Part shown: positions 1-8,647 of the stretch, piece after piece
Position numbering within the stretch: position 1 is the stretch's first letter
Layout: each line of letters opens with the position of its first letter
NCBI GenBank assembly: GCA_018714205.1
Contig: DVNR01000083.1
Coordinates: 1-43,643 of the forward strand
Direction of reading: 5' to 3'
Length of the DNA: 43,643 nucleotides
Origin: Candidatus Aphodousia faecipullorum
GTDB lineage: Bacteria; Pseudomonadota; Gammaproteobacteria; Burkholderiales; Burkholderiaceae_F
Program-made: the position numbers and the translations under genes
Notes under the pieces: generated by a model
Told to the model about the DNA's origin: nothing
The model's database searches: none
What the model saw: only the letters and a program-made list of their open reading frames with translations

Positions 1-2
1 AG

Positions 3-863
3 TCGGTGGTGCTTGAAGCGCAAGAATTTCAGTTTGAAGGAGACGTGGCTCCGGGCGAAGCGATTTTTATCAACACGCAAGGAGAAATTTTCAAGGCCCA
101 ATGCGCTGAAAATCCACGTTTGGTTCCTTGCGCCTTTGAGTATGTCTACTTGGCTCGTCCTGACAGTGTGATTGACGGTATTTCGGTTTATGGCGCCCGC
201 TTGCGTTTGGGAGAATATTTGGCCGACGAAGTGGCTCGTCAAATTCCGTTGTCTGAAATTGACGTGGTGATGCCGATCCCTGACAGTTCGCGTCCGGCAG
301 CTCAGCAATTGGCTCAAAAGCTCAATTTGCCGTATCGTGAAGGGTTTATTAAAAATCGCTATGTCGGACGAACCTTCATCATGCCAGGTCAGGCCGTTCG
401 TAAAAAGACGGTGCGTCAGAAACTCAATGCGATGGCGGTCGAGTTCGCCGGCAAAAATGTTCTGCTGGTTGATGATTCCATCGTGCGCGGCACCACGATG
501 CGCGAAATTGTTCGCATGACGCGTCAGGCGGGAGCTAAAAAGGTTTTCGTGGCTAGCGGCGCGCCTCGCGTCTGTTTCCCCAATGTTTATGGGATCGATA
601 TGCCGACTCGCAGCGAATTGATTTGCGGCGATGGCAAAGATGGTCCGGCGGTCGCCAAAGTGTTAGAAGCTGACGCGGTGATTTATCAACGACTTGAAGA
701 CCTGACGGCGGCGCTTCGTGACATGAATCCGGCTATTGAGCAATTTGATTGTTCTTGCTTTGATGGTCAATATGTCACTGGTGATGTGACGCCTGAGTAT
801 CTGAAACACTTGGATGATATGGCGAAGGCCGCCAAGGCTCAGCCGAAACAATCCGATGATTAA
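3..863 (+). CDS. purF: Amidophosphoribosyltransferase PurF, C-terminal part (5' end outside window)
   Basis: Catalyses the first committed step of purine synthesis, transferring ammonia from glutamine to PRPP to give 5-phosphoribosylamine in the cytosol. The reading frame is open to the left edge, so this is the C-terminal phosphoribosyltransferase part (about 286 residues of a family of about 500); the N-terminal glutamine amidotransferase domain with its catalytic Cys lies upstream. Visible family signatures are FEYVYLARPDS and YGARLRLGEYLA at the start and the PRPP-binding loop VLLVDDSIVRGTT, followed by the AGAKKVFVASGAP strand. The GTG codons at 6 and 9 are internal and not a start. A hairpin with a T-run follows the stop at 926-966. 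Very secure. Confidence 0.97.
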   Translation, partial: SVVLEAQEFQFEGDVAPGEAIFINTQGEIFKAQCAENPRLVPCAFEYVYLARPDSVIDGISVYGARLRLGEYLADEVARQIPLSEIDVVMPIPDSSRPAAQQLAQKLNLPYREGFIKNRYVGRTFIMPGQAVRKKTVRQKLNAMAVEFAGKNVLLVDDSIVRGTTMREIVRMTRQAGAKKVFVASGAPRVCFPNVYGIDMPTRSELICGDGKDGPAVAKVLEADAVIYQRLEDLTAALRDMNPAIEQFDCSCFDGQYVTGDVTPEYLKHLDDMAKAAKAQPKQSDD

Positions 864-925
864 AGTTTTCGTTGATTCTAAATCGTGATATTGGATCGCG
901 TAAGACTTTAACCACACCGGTTTGC

Positions 926-966
926 AAAGGGGAGTTTTCTACTATTGTTGAAAATTCCCTTTTTTG
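926..966 (+). terminator. Rho-independent terminator of purF
   Basis: Arms AAAGGGGAGTTTTC (926-939) and GAAAATTCCCTTTT (950-963) pair with one bulge around a 10-nt loop and run into a T-rich tail. It starts 62 nt after the purF stop. On the minus strand the tail is not T-rich, so it probably serves purF only. Confidence 0.75.
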
Positions 967-1056
967 TTGCCTAGTCGGAGTGGTAGAGAAGAATACGAAA
1001 GAGGTGTTTGAGGAAACTCCGATTGAATTGGTCATCACCTGAAATGTTTGGATAAA

Positions 1057-1617
1057 TCAATGAATGATGTCATCCTGACGAAGGACTTTAATGATGGTCA
1101 GGAAGATGATTTTGAGATCAAAAAAGACAGACTGTTTTTGCATATACTCGATATCAAGTTGCGCTTTTTCATCCCCGGTAATATTGGTTCTTCCGTTGAC
1201 TTGCGCCCAACCTGAAATACCAGGCAATAACTGATCCACGCCGGCCTTTTTCCTGAGTTCCAGCACATGGGTTTCGATCGGCAAAAGCGGTCTTGGCCCG
1301 ATCAGGGACATTTTGCCGGTCAATACACACCAGAGTTGTGGAATTTCATCCAGGCTTGTTTTGCGAAGAAACGCGCCAACCCTCGAGATGTAGTTCTTGG
1401 CGTCGGAAAATTTCTCTGCTTCGATAACGGGGGCGTCAACCCTCATGGAACGAAATTTCGGCATCAGGAAGGGTTGACTGTTTCGTCCGATGCGTTCAGA
1501 CCAATAGATGATTGGACCGGGAGAGTCCAGTTTGATGGCGATTGCAATTACAATTGAAGCGAGCAGGGCAAAAGGAAGAGCAATCAACACCAAAACGACA
1601 TCAATGATCCGTTTCAT
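1057..1617 (-). CDS. Bacterial sugar transferase (phosphoglycosyl transferase, PglC/WcaJ C-terminal type)
   Basis: A monotopic phosphoglycosyl transferase that would move a sugar-1-phosphate from a UDP-sugar onto undecaprenyl phosphate at the inner face of the inner membrane, the first step of a surface glycan. The 186 residues are only the catalytic module, as in PglC, without the multi-spanning N-terminus of WcaJ/WbaP. Residues 1-30 form the hydrophobic re-entrant helix. Conserved blocks are KFRSMR (about 54-59), the Asp-Glu pair at 90-91 in SLDEIPQLW, the block [10 protein letters not shown] and [12 protein letters not shown]. It is transcribed alone, convergent with purF and divergent from the HDAC operon. 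The sugar substrate cannot be read from sequence. Confidence 0.93.
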   Translation of the reverse strand: MKRIIDVVLVLIALPFALLASIVIAIAIKLDSPGPIIYWSERIGRNSQPFLMPKFRSMRVDAPVIEAEKFSDAKNYISRVGAFLRKTSLDEIPQLWCVLTGKMSLIGPRPLLPIETHVLELRKKAGVDQLLPGISGWAQVNGRTNITGDEKAQLDIEYMQKQSVFFDLKIIFLTIIKVLRQDDIIH

Positions 1618-1877
1618 ACAAAAACTGAAAGCATTTAAAACAGGATTCTAGAATTTTAGCGAATTTGCCATCCGAAAGTCTTTGTTTTGTCGCACCAGCC
1701 CTTATTTCAGTCAACTGATAGGATCGGGCACCTAACATGCTGGTGTGCCAAAAGTTACGCTTTCAGTGGTTGAGGTTCGACAATTGAACATCATGCCATG
1801 AGAGTCGATTAAGTCGCCTTGGCGGCAATACGATTCAGTTACAATACCAGAAAGAACTTATTCAAAGGAAAACAGGT

Positions 1878-2810
1878 TTGACCACCGGCATATTTACCCA
1901 TGAGAGCTGTTATCGTCATTTGACAGCAAAAAACAGCCCAGAGTCGCCCGATCGGATAACCGCCATTGAGGACCGGCTGGTGGCTTCCGGTCTTTTGTCA
2001 GCTTTTAAAGTCATAAAAACTCATCGTCGGGCGAGTCAAAAAGATCTTCTTCGGGCTCACGACGCAGATTACATTCGTCTCATACAGTCCAAAGTGCCGG
2101 CTCGTGAAGGTGAGCTTGTTCAGGTATCGGAAGACACGACGGTTAGCCGTGATTCCTTTGAATCGGCGCTAGAAAGCGCCGGATGCGTGCTTGAGGCCTG
2201 CGATCAGGTGATGCAGGGAGCGCTTCAGAACGCTTTTTGTTGTGTCCGACCACCGGGGCATCACGCTCATCGCCACAAAGCGGGCGGTTTTTGCCTTTTC
2301 AATAACGTGGCGATCGCAGCGCTTTACGCTCAAGCCGCCTTGTCTTGTCGGCGCGTGGCGATCCTTGATTTTGATGTTCATCATGGCGATGGAACGGAAA
2401 ACATTGTTCAAGGACGGGAAGGCATCGAGTTTTACTCCATCTATCAGGAGGGGATTTTCCCTCATATTAAACAGGACAATCATGCGGATAACATTCACGC
2501 GTACGCATTGGAGGCCGGAGATACGGGAGATGATGCGTGCGATATTATCCGCTCCGAGTGGGGACCGCGGTTGCAAAGTTTCGCGCCGGATCTTATTTTG
2601 ATTTCCGCCGGTTTTGACGCCCATGCCAACGACACGATGGCGCAGCTTGATTTTTCCGATCTTGACTATGCGCACATTACTCGTATCATCAAAGACATCG
2701 CTCACGCGGTCTGCGGCGGGCGTCTGGTGAGCGTTTTGGAAGGGGGATATGAGCCCCGGAGCTTGGCTAGAGCTGTTTTAGCTCATGTTCGCACGCTGGC
2801 GGATCTTTAA
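1878..2810 (+). CDS. Histone-deacetylase-family amidohydrolase
   Basis: Zinc-dependent deacetylase of the arginase/HDAC superfamily, class II-like; in bacteria such enzymes act on acetylated polyamines, acetoin-related compounds or protein lysines, and the substrate here is unknown. The 310 residues match the normal domain length. Active-site elements are visible: RPPGHHAH with the His pair at about 128-129, DFDVHHGDGT with zinc ligands Asp166 and His168, SAGFDAH with the third ligand Asp247, and LEGGY near the C-terminus. The start is TTG at 1878, with AAGGA ending about 8 nt upstream and no better in-frame ATG before the conserved IFTHESCYRH block. First gene of a three-gene unit with the MFS and heptosyltransferase genes. 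Confidence 0.9.
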   Translation: MTTGIFTHESCYRHLTAKNSPESPDRITAIEDRLVASGLLSAFKVIKTHRRASQKDLLRAHDADYIRLIQSKVPAREGELVQVSEDTTVSRDSFESALESAGCVLEACDQVMQGALQNAFCCVRPPGHHAHRHKAGGFCLFNNVAIAALYAQAALSCRRVAILDFDVHHGDGTENIVQGREGIEFYSIYQEGIFPHIKQDNHADNIHAYALEAGDTGDDACDIIRSEWGPRLQSFAPDLILISAGFDAHANDTMAQLDFSDLDYAHITRIIKDIAHAVCGGRLVSVLEGGYEPRSLARAVLAHVRTLADL

Positions 2811-2821
2811 GAAAGGCTATT

Positions 2822-4117
2822 ATGGCGCTATTTTCTTTGGAGCATTTGAACCCAGGAGTCGACAAACGGGAAGTTTGGGCTTGGGCGGCGTTTGACTTTG
2901 CCAATTCGGGCTACACAACGGTGGTTCTGACCGCCGTTTTTAATGCGTATTTCGTAAGTGTTGTTTGTGGCGGCGAGTCCTGGGCGACGCTGTTGTGGAC
3001 CAGCGTGATTGCGGTGAGTAATATTTTGGCAATCATCCTTATGCCAGTGATCGGCGCCGCGGCTGATTTAAAGGCTAACAAGAAGTTTTGGGTCGTCATG
3101 ATGACCCTGTTGTGCATTTTGGGCACCTTGGGGCTTTATTGGACTCAAGAGGAGACGGTGCTCTTGGCCATCGTCATGGTGATCATCAGCAATTTCGCCT
3201 ATAACGTGGGAGAGACGCTCAACTCGGCGTTTTTACCGGAATTGGCCCCTGCCTCGTCAATGGGAAAAGTGTCCGGCTGGGGTTGGAGTTTCGGTTATTG
3301 CGGCGGATTGGTGACTTTGGGCATCAGTCTCATCATTGTCAGTCAAATGCAAGCGGCAGGTGCTGCCGCGCACGATTATGTCCCTTACACCATGTTGGTG
3401 ACGGCTCTTGTTTTTTTGTTGGCGGCTTCGCCCTTTGCCTTGTATGTCAAGGAACGCGCCATCCCGCGAACAGACGCCAAATTTTGGAATTTGGTTCGAG
3501 AATCACAAGCTTCGCTTGTCAAAACATTCAAGTCGCTTCCTAAACACAAAAATTTCGCTTGGCTCACTGCGAGCGGCCTGTCTTTCCAGTCAGGGATCGC
3601 GGTGGTGATCACACTGGCCGCGATTTACGCAAACCAAGTGATGGGGTTTACACCTGCAGAAACCATCATGTTGGTTTTGCTTGTGAATGTCACCGCGGCG
3701 ATCGGGGCCTTTGTTTTTGGTTACATTGAAGACAAGATCGGTCACAAACGTGCGCTTATTGCGACACTACTGATTTGGATTGCCATGGTTGGCGTGGCGT
3801 ATTGCGCGCAAACTAAGGCCTTATTCTGGGTGGCTGCCAATTTGGCTGGCCTTGCTATGGGTTCCAGCCAGTCCGCGGGTAGAGCGCTTGTCGGCGTCTT
3901 GGCGCCGGAGACCGAGCGCGCCGCTTTTTATTCATTTTGGAATATGGCCCTTTGGATTGCCAATATCATTGGCCCGATGACTTACGGCTCCATCACTTGG
4001 CTATCGGGCAATGATCAGCGCTTGGCGTTGTTGATGACCGGAAGCTTCTTCGTGTTGGGCTTGATTTTATTGTTACCGATGCGTTTGCCTGACGCTTCCA
4101 ATCGAAAGGAATGTTAA
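2822..4117 (+). CDS. UMF1/Atg22-like MFS transporter
   Basis: Multi-pass inner-membrane transporter of the major facilitator superfamily, 431 residues with about twelve hydrophobic helices. The opening EVWAWAAFDFANSGYTTVV is the hallmark of the UMF1 (YxiO/Atg22-like) branch, and a GYIEDKIGHKRA loop between the two halves is the usual MFS cytoplasmic motif. Substrates of bacterial UMF1 proteins are mostly unknown. The gene starts 11 nt after the deacetylase stop, and its TAA overlaps the next ATG by one base (TAATG), so the three genes are almost certainly co-transcribed. Confidence 0.9.
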   Translation: MALFSLEHLNPGVDKREVWAWAAFDFANSGYTTVVLTAVFNAYFVSVVCGGESWATLLWTSVIAVSNILAIILMPVIGAAADLKANKKFWVVMMTLLCILGTLGLYWTQEETVLLAIVMVIISNFAYNVGETLNSAFLPELAPASSMGKVSGWGWSFGYCGGLVTLGISLIIVSQMQAAGAAAHDYVPYTMLVTALVFLLAASPFALYVKERAIPRTDAKFWNLVRESQASLVKTFKSLPKHKNFAWLTASGLSFQSGIAVVITLAAIYANQVMGFTPAETIMLVLLVNVTAAIGAFVFGYIEDKIGHKRALIATLLIWIAMVGVAYCAQTKALFWVAANLAGLAMGSSQSAGRALVGVLAPETERAAFYSFWNMALWIANIIGPMTYGSITWLSGNDQRLALLMTGSFFVLGLILLLPMRLPDASNRKEC

Positions 4118-5196
4118 TGAAAGTCTTAATTGTTTCCACCCGTTATTTAGGCGACTGTTTGATCGCGGCCGGCTTAGCCGCTCCGATCAAGACCTATCTG
4201 CCGGAAGCTGAAGTGCACATGCTGACATTTGAATCCAATTGCTCCATTCTTGAGGGGGTGCAGGGCATTGATCATGTGATCGGCGTTAAACAACATCCGA
4301 AAAAAGGTGAACAGCTCAAAGAATTGATGTCACTGCGCAACCACTATGACTGGGCGATCATTACGATGCAAAGCACAAGAGCCTGCCTGTATGGTTATTT
4401 CGCCGGGAAAAAACAATCCATGCCCAAACCGGATAGCGGCAGTCACGGGCTTTGGAAACGCTGGTTGATGTCAAATTTTGTTGAAGTTGATCACGCGCTG
4501 CCGATGATCGATCAAATGGCCTCTCTTTTGGAGCCTTTGATCGGCAAGCGCCCTGCTCCGCAAGAGGTGCCTCCGGCCTGCCCGAGCAACCCGAATTTGC
4601 CTCAGAGTTTGTTGGATTGGTTAAACGACTCAAAATTCGTGGTGTTTCACACGCAATCCCGCTATCGTGACAAATCCTGGAGTGATAAGGGCTGGCGGGA
4701 GTTGACGCTTCGAGCGATTGATAAGGGATACAAAGTTTGTTTCACTGGGGGACCCGGTCAGCAAGAAGCTCAACGCATCGCAGAGATTGTCAAAGGGTTC
4801 GATGAGCGTTACGTTCGATCGTTCGCAGGGCTTTTGTCATTTGGCCAGACCGGTTCTCTGATTGAGAAAGCCAGCTGTTATGTCGGTGTTGATACCGGCA
4901 CGACTCACGTCGCCGCGGCAACCGGCACGCCCTGCGTCACGTTGTTCGGTCCGACCGATCCAATCGCTTGGGGACCTTCGCCGAAAGAGGGGCGCGGGGT
5001 ATGGAGGCGCGATGAGTCGTTGCGCCAGATGGGCAACGTCATCATGATCAGAAATGCGAATTATTTGGATTGCCATCAGTGTGACCGTCACCGTTGCCCA
5101 TTGAATGACCCTCAGGAGTTGGGACATTGCCTGCAGACTCTGGAGACGGGAAAAGTCGTGGAAAGCTTTGAATCCATCCTGCAAAAGGCATCCTGA
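4117..5196 (+). CDS. Glycosyltransferase family 9 (ADP-heptose:LPS heptosyltransferase-like)
   Basis: Cytoplasmic-face transferase of the WaaC/WaaF/WaaQ family, which adds heptose from ADP-heptose to the inner core of lipopolysaccharide. N-terminal Rossmann start MKVLIVSTRYLGDCL and the C-terminal nucleotide-sugar site GVDTGTTHVAAATGTPCV followed by TLFGPTDP are characteristic. Length (359 residues) is normal. An ATG at 4111 is in frame, but the AAGGA at 4106-4110 sits directly against it and is 6 nt from the ATG at 4117, so 4117 is chosen; that gives the TAATG coupling with the transporter. Which heptose residue it adds (WaaQ-like is most likely) cannot be decided here. Confidence 0.88.
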   Translation: MKVLIVSTRYLGDCLIAAGLAAPIKTYLPEAEVHMLTFESNCSILEGVQGIDHVIGVKQHPKKGEQLKELMSLRNHYDWAIITMQSTRACLYGYFAGKKQSMPKPDSGSHGLWKRWLMSNFVEVDHALPMIDQMASLLEPLIGKRPAPQEVPPACPSNPNLPQSLLDWLNDSKFVVFHTQSRYRDKSWSDKGWRELTLRAIDKGYKVCFTGGPGQQEAQRIAEIVKGFDERYVRSFAGLLSFGQTGSLIEKASCYVGVDTGTTHVAAATGTPCVTLFGPTDPIAWGPSPKEGRGVWRRDESLRQMGNVIMIRNANYLDCHQCDRHRCPLNDPQELGHCLQTLETGKVVESFESILQKAS

Positions 5197-5218
5197 GTTT
5201 TTTAGCGTGGTATTTTTC

Positions 5219-5275
5219 AAGCGATCGCTTTGACGTTGGCTTTTCTTCGCTTTAGTCGGACGGTCGCTTTTTTAT
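5219..5275 (+). terminator. Probable terminator after the heptosyltransferase operon
   Basis: AAGCGATCG (5219-5227) can pair with CGGTCGCTT (5261-5269, one G-U pair), and a TTTTATT tail follows. The loop of 33 nt is long, so confidence is moderate. Confidence 0.45.
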
Positions 5276-5336
5276 TGTCGAGAACCAAATTTTTACACCT
5301 TGAAAAGTTTTATTTTTCAATCGGTTAGTCATCTTT

Positions 5337-5345
5337 TGATACAAT
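5337..5345 (+). promoter_or_regulatory. Extended -10 promoter for the 5421 lipoprotein gene
   Basis: TG-A-TACAAT is an extended -10 element; TTCAAT at 5316-5321 (18 nt upstream) is a weak -35. Transcription would start near 5352, about 70 nt before the ATG at 5421. Confidence 0.45.
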
Positions 5346-5420
5346 CCCAAAGTTCATTCTTCGTGAAGTGTCATTTTGCGAAGCCTTTATAAACAATCTA
5401 TTTAACGACGGAGTCAGCCA

Positions 5421-5990
5421 ATGCAAAAAATGCTCTTGACCCTCTCCGCCTGTGCGGTTTTTCTTTCCGGGTGCTCAACCCCTCAGTCTCCCACTGTTTC
5501 GACCGATTCGATCCAATCTGTGTTGGTGGTGCCGATGATGTCCGGCGATCAATCCAAGCAGGAATTGCTTCAGGCCATTCAGAGTAAAACCGCAAACGCT
5601 TTAAAGAAAAAAGGCTACGGGGTATCTTCCGGGAGTGTCCCGTCAACCGGCTTAGATAGCTCATCTTTAGAAAAACTGGCCCAACAGACTGGAACGGACG
5701 CGATTTTATTAGCTCGTTTAGAGGGTGTGCAGTCTAATTATGCGGTTCTCGGAACGTATTCCAAAGTGTCCATGCATTATCGTTTATATGACAAAAACGG
5801 TGATTTGTTAATTGAGAAGACGTACAAGGCAGACTCATTACCGAATTCTCAGGCCGATGATTGGAAGGTGGCTTTAGTTGCCGATGTCATCGCTTCGGCT
5901 TATTACAAAGCGAAGCCGCCCTATGAGCAGCTGCTTGATGAAGTGAGCGAAAAATTTGTCAAAAATTTGCCTAATAAAACCCGACAATAA
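5421..5990 (+). CDS. Predicted outer-membrane lipoprotein, GNA1162/DUF799-like
   Basis: A 189-residue exported lipoprotein. The signal peptide MQKMLLTLSACAVFLSGC ends in a clear lipobox (LSGC) with the lipidated Cys18. The mature part has alternating strands and a central helix (SKQELLQAIQSKTANALKKK) and resembles the small alpha/beta lipoproteins grouped with GNA1162/DUF799, some of which work with CsgG-like assembly lipoproteins; that link is only suggestive. The gene has its own promoter and a strong terminator at 6093-6125, so it is a monocistronic unit. Function unknown. Confidence 0.8.
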   Translation: MQKMLLTLSACAVFLSGCSTPQSPTVSTDSIQSVLVVPMMSGDQSKQELLQAIQSKTANALKKKGYGVSSGSVPSTGLDSSSLEKLAQQTGTDAILLARLEGVQSNYAVLGTYSKVSMHYRLYDKNGDLLIEKTYKADSLPNSQADDWKVALVADVIASAYYKAKPPYEQLLDEVSEKFVKNLPNKTRQ

Positions 5991-6092
5991 AACGGTTTTG
6001 TTCAACCATCACTTTGATGATCGGGTAACCGGTGAAAATTTTCATTGAAACGGTTTTTGACACCGTGATTGGGGAAAATCTCCGGGGTTTTG

Positions 6093-6125
6093 AAAGAGGT
6101 TTCGAATTTTTTCGAAACCTCTTTT
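6093..6125 (+). terminator. Strong rho-independent terminator
   Basis: Perfect 14-bp inverted repeat AAAGAGGTTTCGAA (6093-6106) and TTCGAAACCTCTTT (6111-6124) with a TTTT loop. It ends the lipoprotein transcript from 5421 and separates it from the next gene. Confidence 0.85.
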
Positions 6126-6299
6126 GCGTAATAACACCAGTGATAGAAATTGAAAATGGCGAAGCCTGGTCTCGTGCATTGGGAATGCGAGAGTCAGTCT
6201 CCGCAGACGAATCATCAACTTGTTCCGTTTTTCTTGTCATGCTGGGATACTCTGCTAGATAATGAGAGGTGTTCCGTGGACTCAAAATGGGAGTGGCAG

Positions 6300-7187
6300 A
6301 TGAGGGTTGTAAGCTTCTTCGCAGCGATCTGTCTTTTCTTGTCAGGCTGTATGATCTCGTCGGTAGAGGATGTTTCTAATGGCGCATTACACTCTCAAGC
6401 GAATGATTATGGGATTGCTACGAAAAGCGAGTGGTTCAACGCCTGTTATCAAGGCGAGAAGAGCTCGCTTGATATGACTTCCGCTGATTGCCGTCGTGTT
6501 TACTTTTTTTATGAAGGTCTTCGCACGGAGGCGGTCAATGCAGGTGCTCAATCGCTTTATCTGCATTTCTCGTCTGACTTGAGTCAGGTGACGCTGTATT
6601 CACCGGATTCGGACAAGATGCAAATACTAATGAGACGACGTTTGCCATTGGGGGATTCGGTTTGGAATGTGGAAGACGATGATACGAAAAATGTTCGTAG
6701 GGTTAATGGGTTATGGACGGTTTCGCAGCGAGGGCGGCTTCTTTATCGGCAAATTAAAACCGACGTGGATAAAAGTTTGGGCGATTGGGTTGATGAGCGA
6801 TATGAAGGATTGTTACCGGCTGCGGATGGTCCCGGAATTCGTTATCGATTGACCGTTCGGCATCGAGAGCACTGCGCAGATGGGTATTTTTTGCTTCTCA
6901 TGACTTACTTGGAAGCCGAGGCTGGAGAGGATGCGACCTTCTCCTACGTGGGACGACGATTCACAGAACGCGGCACGAGAGAGGACGCCAACGCCATTGT
7001 CTGGCATTTGGTCGCTGATCATGGTCAAAACCAATTCCGATTCCTTGTCAATGCTCAAGCAGGAACATTGACATTATTGGGCAAAGACAACAGCCAACCG
7101 AAATCCGCCCTATCGTATGAGCTACGGAAATTGTCTTCCATGACAAGTGCTATTCAAACGGAGACTTCGAAAAAGTTGCAATCATAA
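6300..7187 (+). CDS. Hypothetical lipoprotein
   Basis: A 295-residue protein of unrecognised family. Starting at ATG 6300 it has a compact signal peptide MRVVSFFAAICLFLSGC with a lipobox Cys17, and a GGGAG ribosome site (6289-6293) six bases upstream. A GTG at 6276 and an ATG at 6150 are in frame, but the longer N-termini put charged sequence before the signal. The mature part contains several predicted strands and conserved-looking aromatic residues but no motif I recognise. It is the last gene before the transfer island; nothing links it to conjugation. Confidence 0.7.
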   Translation: MRVVSFFAAICLFLSGCMISSVEDVSNGALHSQANDYGIATKSEWFNACYQGEKSSLDMTSADCRRVYFFYEGLRTEAVNAGAQSLYLHFSSDLSQVTLYSPDSDKMQILMRRRLPLGDSVWNVEDDDTKNVRRVNGLWTVSQRGRLLYRQIKTDVDKSLGDWVDERYEGLLPAADGPGIRYRLTVRHREHCADGYFLLLMTYLEAEAGEDATFSYVGRRFTERGTREDANAIVWHLVADHGQNQFRFLVNAQAGTLTLLGKDNSQPKSALSYELRKLSSMTSAIQTETSKKLQS

Positions 7188-7525
7188 AAACAGAATGAAT
7201 TCAATCGGTTAAAACTTAATACGCCACAAATTAACCACTAAAAGAACCCGTATGGCTACATTTTATTTCATGTTGATCAGTCTCTGTCTTTTGGTAAGAG
7301 GAGATCGATTTTAAAAGTATTTTTCTGAAATTACAGAACATCAAAGTGCAATCGAATAGTAACCTTAACTTTTTAAAGCTGATAAAAAAACAAGCTAAGG
7401 TTACCTAGTCTGAGCACTTTTTAATCGAATCCGTAAATAAGCTGAATATCAATTCGTTAATACAAACAGATAAAGGGACACTTCAGCATCATTGGCTCGC
7501 ATGGTTCTCGAAACAAAATTTATTC
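7188..7525. other. Gene-free region between chromosomal flank and transfer island
   Basis: AT-rich, 338 bases between convergent genes. The only structure seen is the long inverted repeat at 7359-7404. No tRNA, att-like direct repeat or integrase remnant was recognised, although this is where the left edge of the island should lie. Confidence 0.6.
7359..7404. repeat. 13-bp inverted repeat (bidirectional terminator or island-edge element)
   Basis: Arms GTAACCTTAACTT (7359-7371) and AAGCTAAGGTTAC (7392-7404) differ at one position. It lies between a plus-strand and a minus-strand gene that converge, which fits a bidirectional terminator although no strong T-run follows either arm. Confidence 0.55.
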
Positions 7526-8482
7526 TTATTTTGGATGTGTCAGGAGATACTCTAGCGCTTGGTTTCCTTTTTTCAAAAGTGGCTCTTTAAAAAGTGCGAA
7601 GAGGCTTTCGCGAAGCGGAGTTTGAAGCCGCTCGGCGACTTGAGGGATCAATGAGGCGCTTGTGCTAAAAAGCCATCCTGAGTTTGTTGACTCCACTTTC
7701 ACATAAGGCATTTCTTTTTGATAAGCGAGTATCTCGTCATTCGATATTTCCACCTTCATTGCTGGCCATGTCAGCTGCCCCCACGCGATGTGGGGAATAT
7801 CGTGATAAACGCCGAGTTGAAGGATGGTGTGAGAAGACGCATGAAGACGGATCAAAGGCAAAAAAGGCTCGTTTAATCGCTTTGTGTAGGCGTCAGCTGA
7901 CCAAAAATATCCAGCCGAAAGCGTGGGCTTTGGAATCAGCGCGCTGACGACTTGGCGGGCCACAGGCAGAATCTGCGGCCAAACCGGATGAGCTCTCGTT
8001 AAATCCAGCTGATGGCGCAGGCCACTGTGCATGGATGAGTATATCTGACGGAAAGCGTCCGATTCCGGGGCGCTCGGCATTAGCCACTGTTTGACCCAAT
8101 CCTCTGGAAACAATTCCGAAAAAACGGGTTTGGTCTGCTTCGTGTCCGAGCGTAGCGCCAGGTTATTTAACGGCAGGCCCAAACGCTCGGCTTTGGCGAT
8201 CAACTCTTTTTCTTTTTCATTGAGAAGTTTGGGCTGAATCGGCATGAAGGCCAATTCGTTAACGACGACGCCGTGCGCCAAATGACGTTCGTGGCGAGCG
8301 GGTAGGTTGGCTGTTTGTCCTATGTAGAGCTCATTGTTTGGACGTATCTGTAAGTAAAGGCCGCATCGGCTCATGTTGTTTTCAAACAATTTCGTAATCG
8401 AGGAAACGCCCCTAACATCGGCGATACGTTTAAAACCCAGTAAATAGGCGGTATGCATTGCGAAAATGGAAATGTTTGCCAT
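7526..8482 (-). CDS. GIY-YIG nuclease-domain protein
   Basis: A 318-residue protein with a GIY-YIG endonuclease fold in its first 110 residues. The GIY strand is GLYL (in CGLYLQIRPNNELYIG), the YIG strand is YIGQT, the catalytic Arg helix is ARHERHL, and the acidic helix with terminal Asn is EKEKELIAKAERLGLPLNN, so all usual active-site elements are present. The remaining 200 residues match nothing I recognise and contain no second catalytic motif. The gene lies downstream of traG on the same strand, separated by a small opposite-strand gene, so it may or may not belong to the transfer operon. Possible roles include DNA processing or defence. Confidence 0.75.
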   Translation of the reverse strand: MANISIFAMHTAYLLGFKRIADVRGVSSITKLFENNMSRCGLYLQIRPNNELYIGQTANLPARHERHLAHGVVVNELAFMPIQPKLLNEKEKELIAKAERLGLPLNNLALRSDTKQTKPVFSELFPEDWVKQWLMPSAPESDAFRQIYSSMHSGLRHQLDLTRAHPVWPQILPVARQVVSALIPKPTLSAGYFWSADAYTKRLNEPFLPLIRLHASSHTILQLGVYHDIPHIAWGQLTWPAMKVEISNDEILAYQKEMPYVKVESTNSGWLFSTSASLIPQVAERLQTPLRESLFALFKEPLLKKGNQALEYLLTHPK

Positions 8483-8647
8483 TATTTGATTGCTTAAAAA
8501 TTAATCAAAAAAATCATAGATAGAATCAATCGGATCATCCGTTTTCATAGAAAAAATTCATTGGATTTCATCATGGCCGTCTCCTTACGATTCATTTCGT
8601 CGATGAAAGAGCGACTTAAGAATCAATAGGTTTTCTGGGAGAATTTC

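Noticed and set aside
1692-1750. Imperfect repeats around GCACCAGC/GCTGGTG between the sugar transferase and HDAC genes
   Set aside because: Several alternative pairings, no consistent stem with tail; no function supportable.
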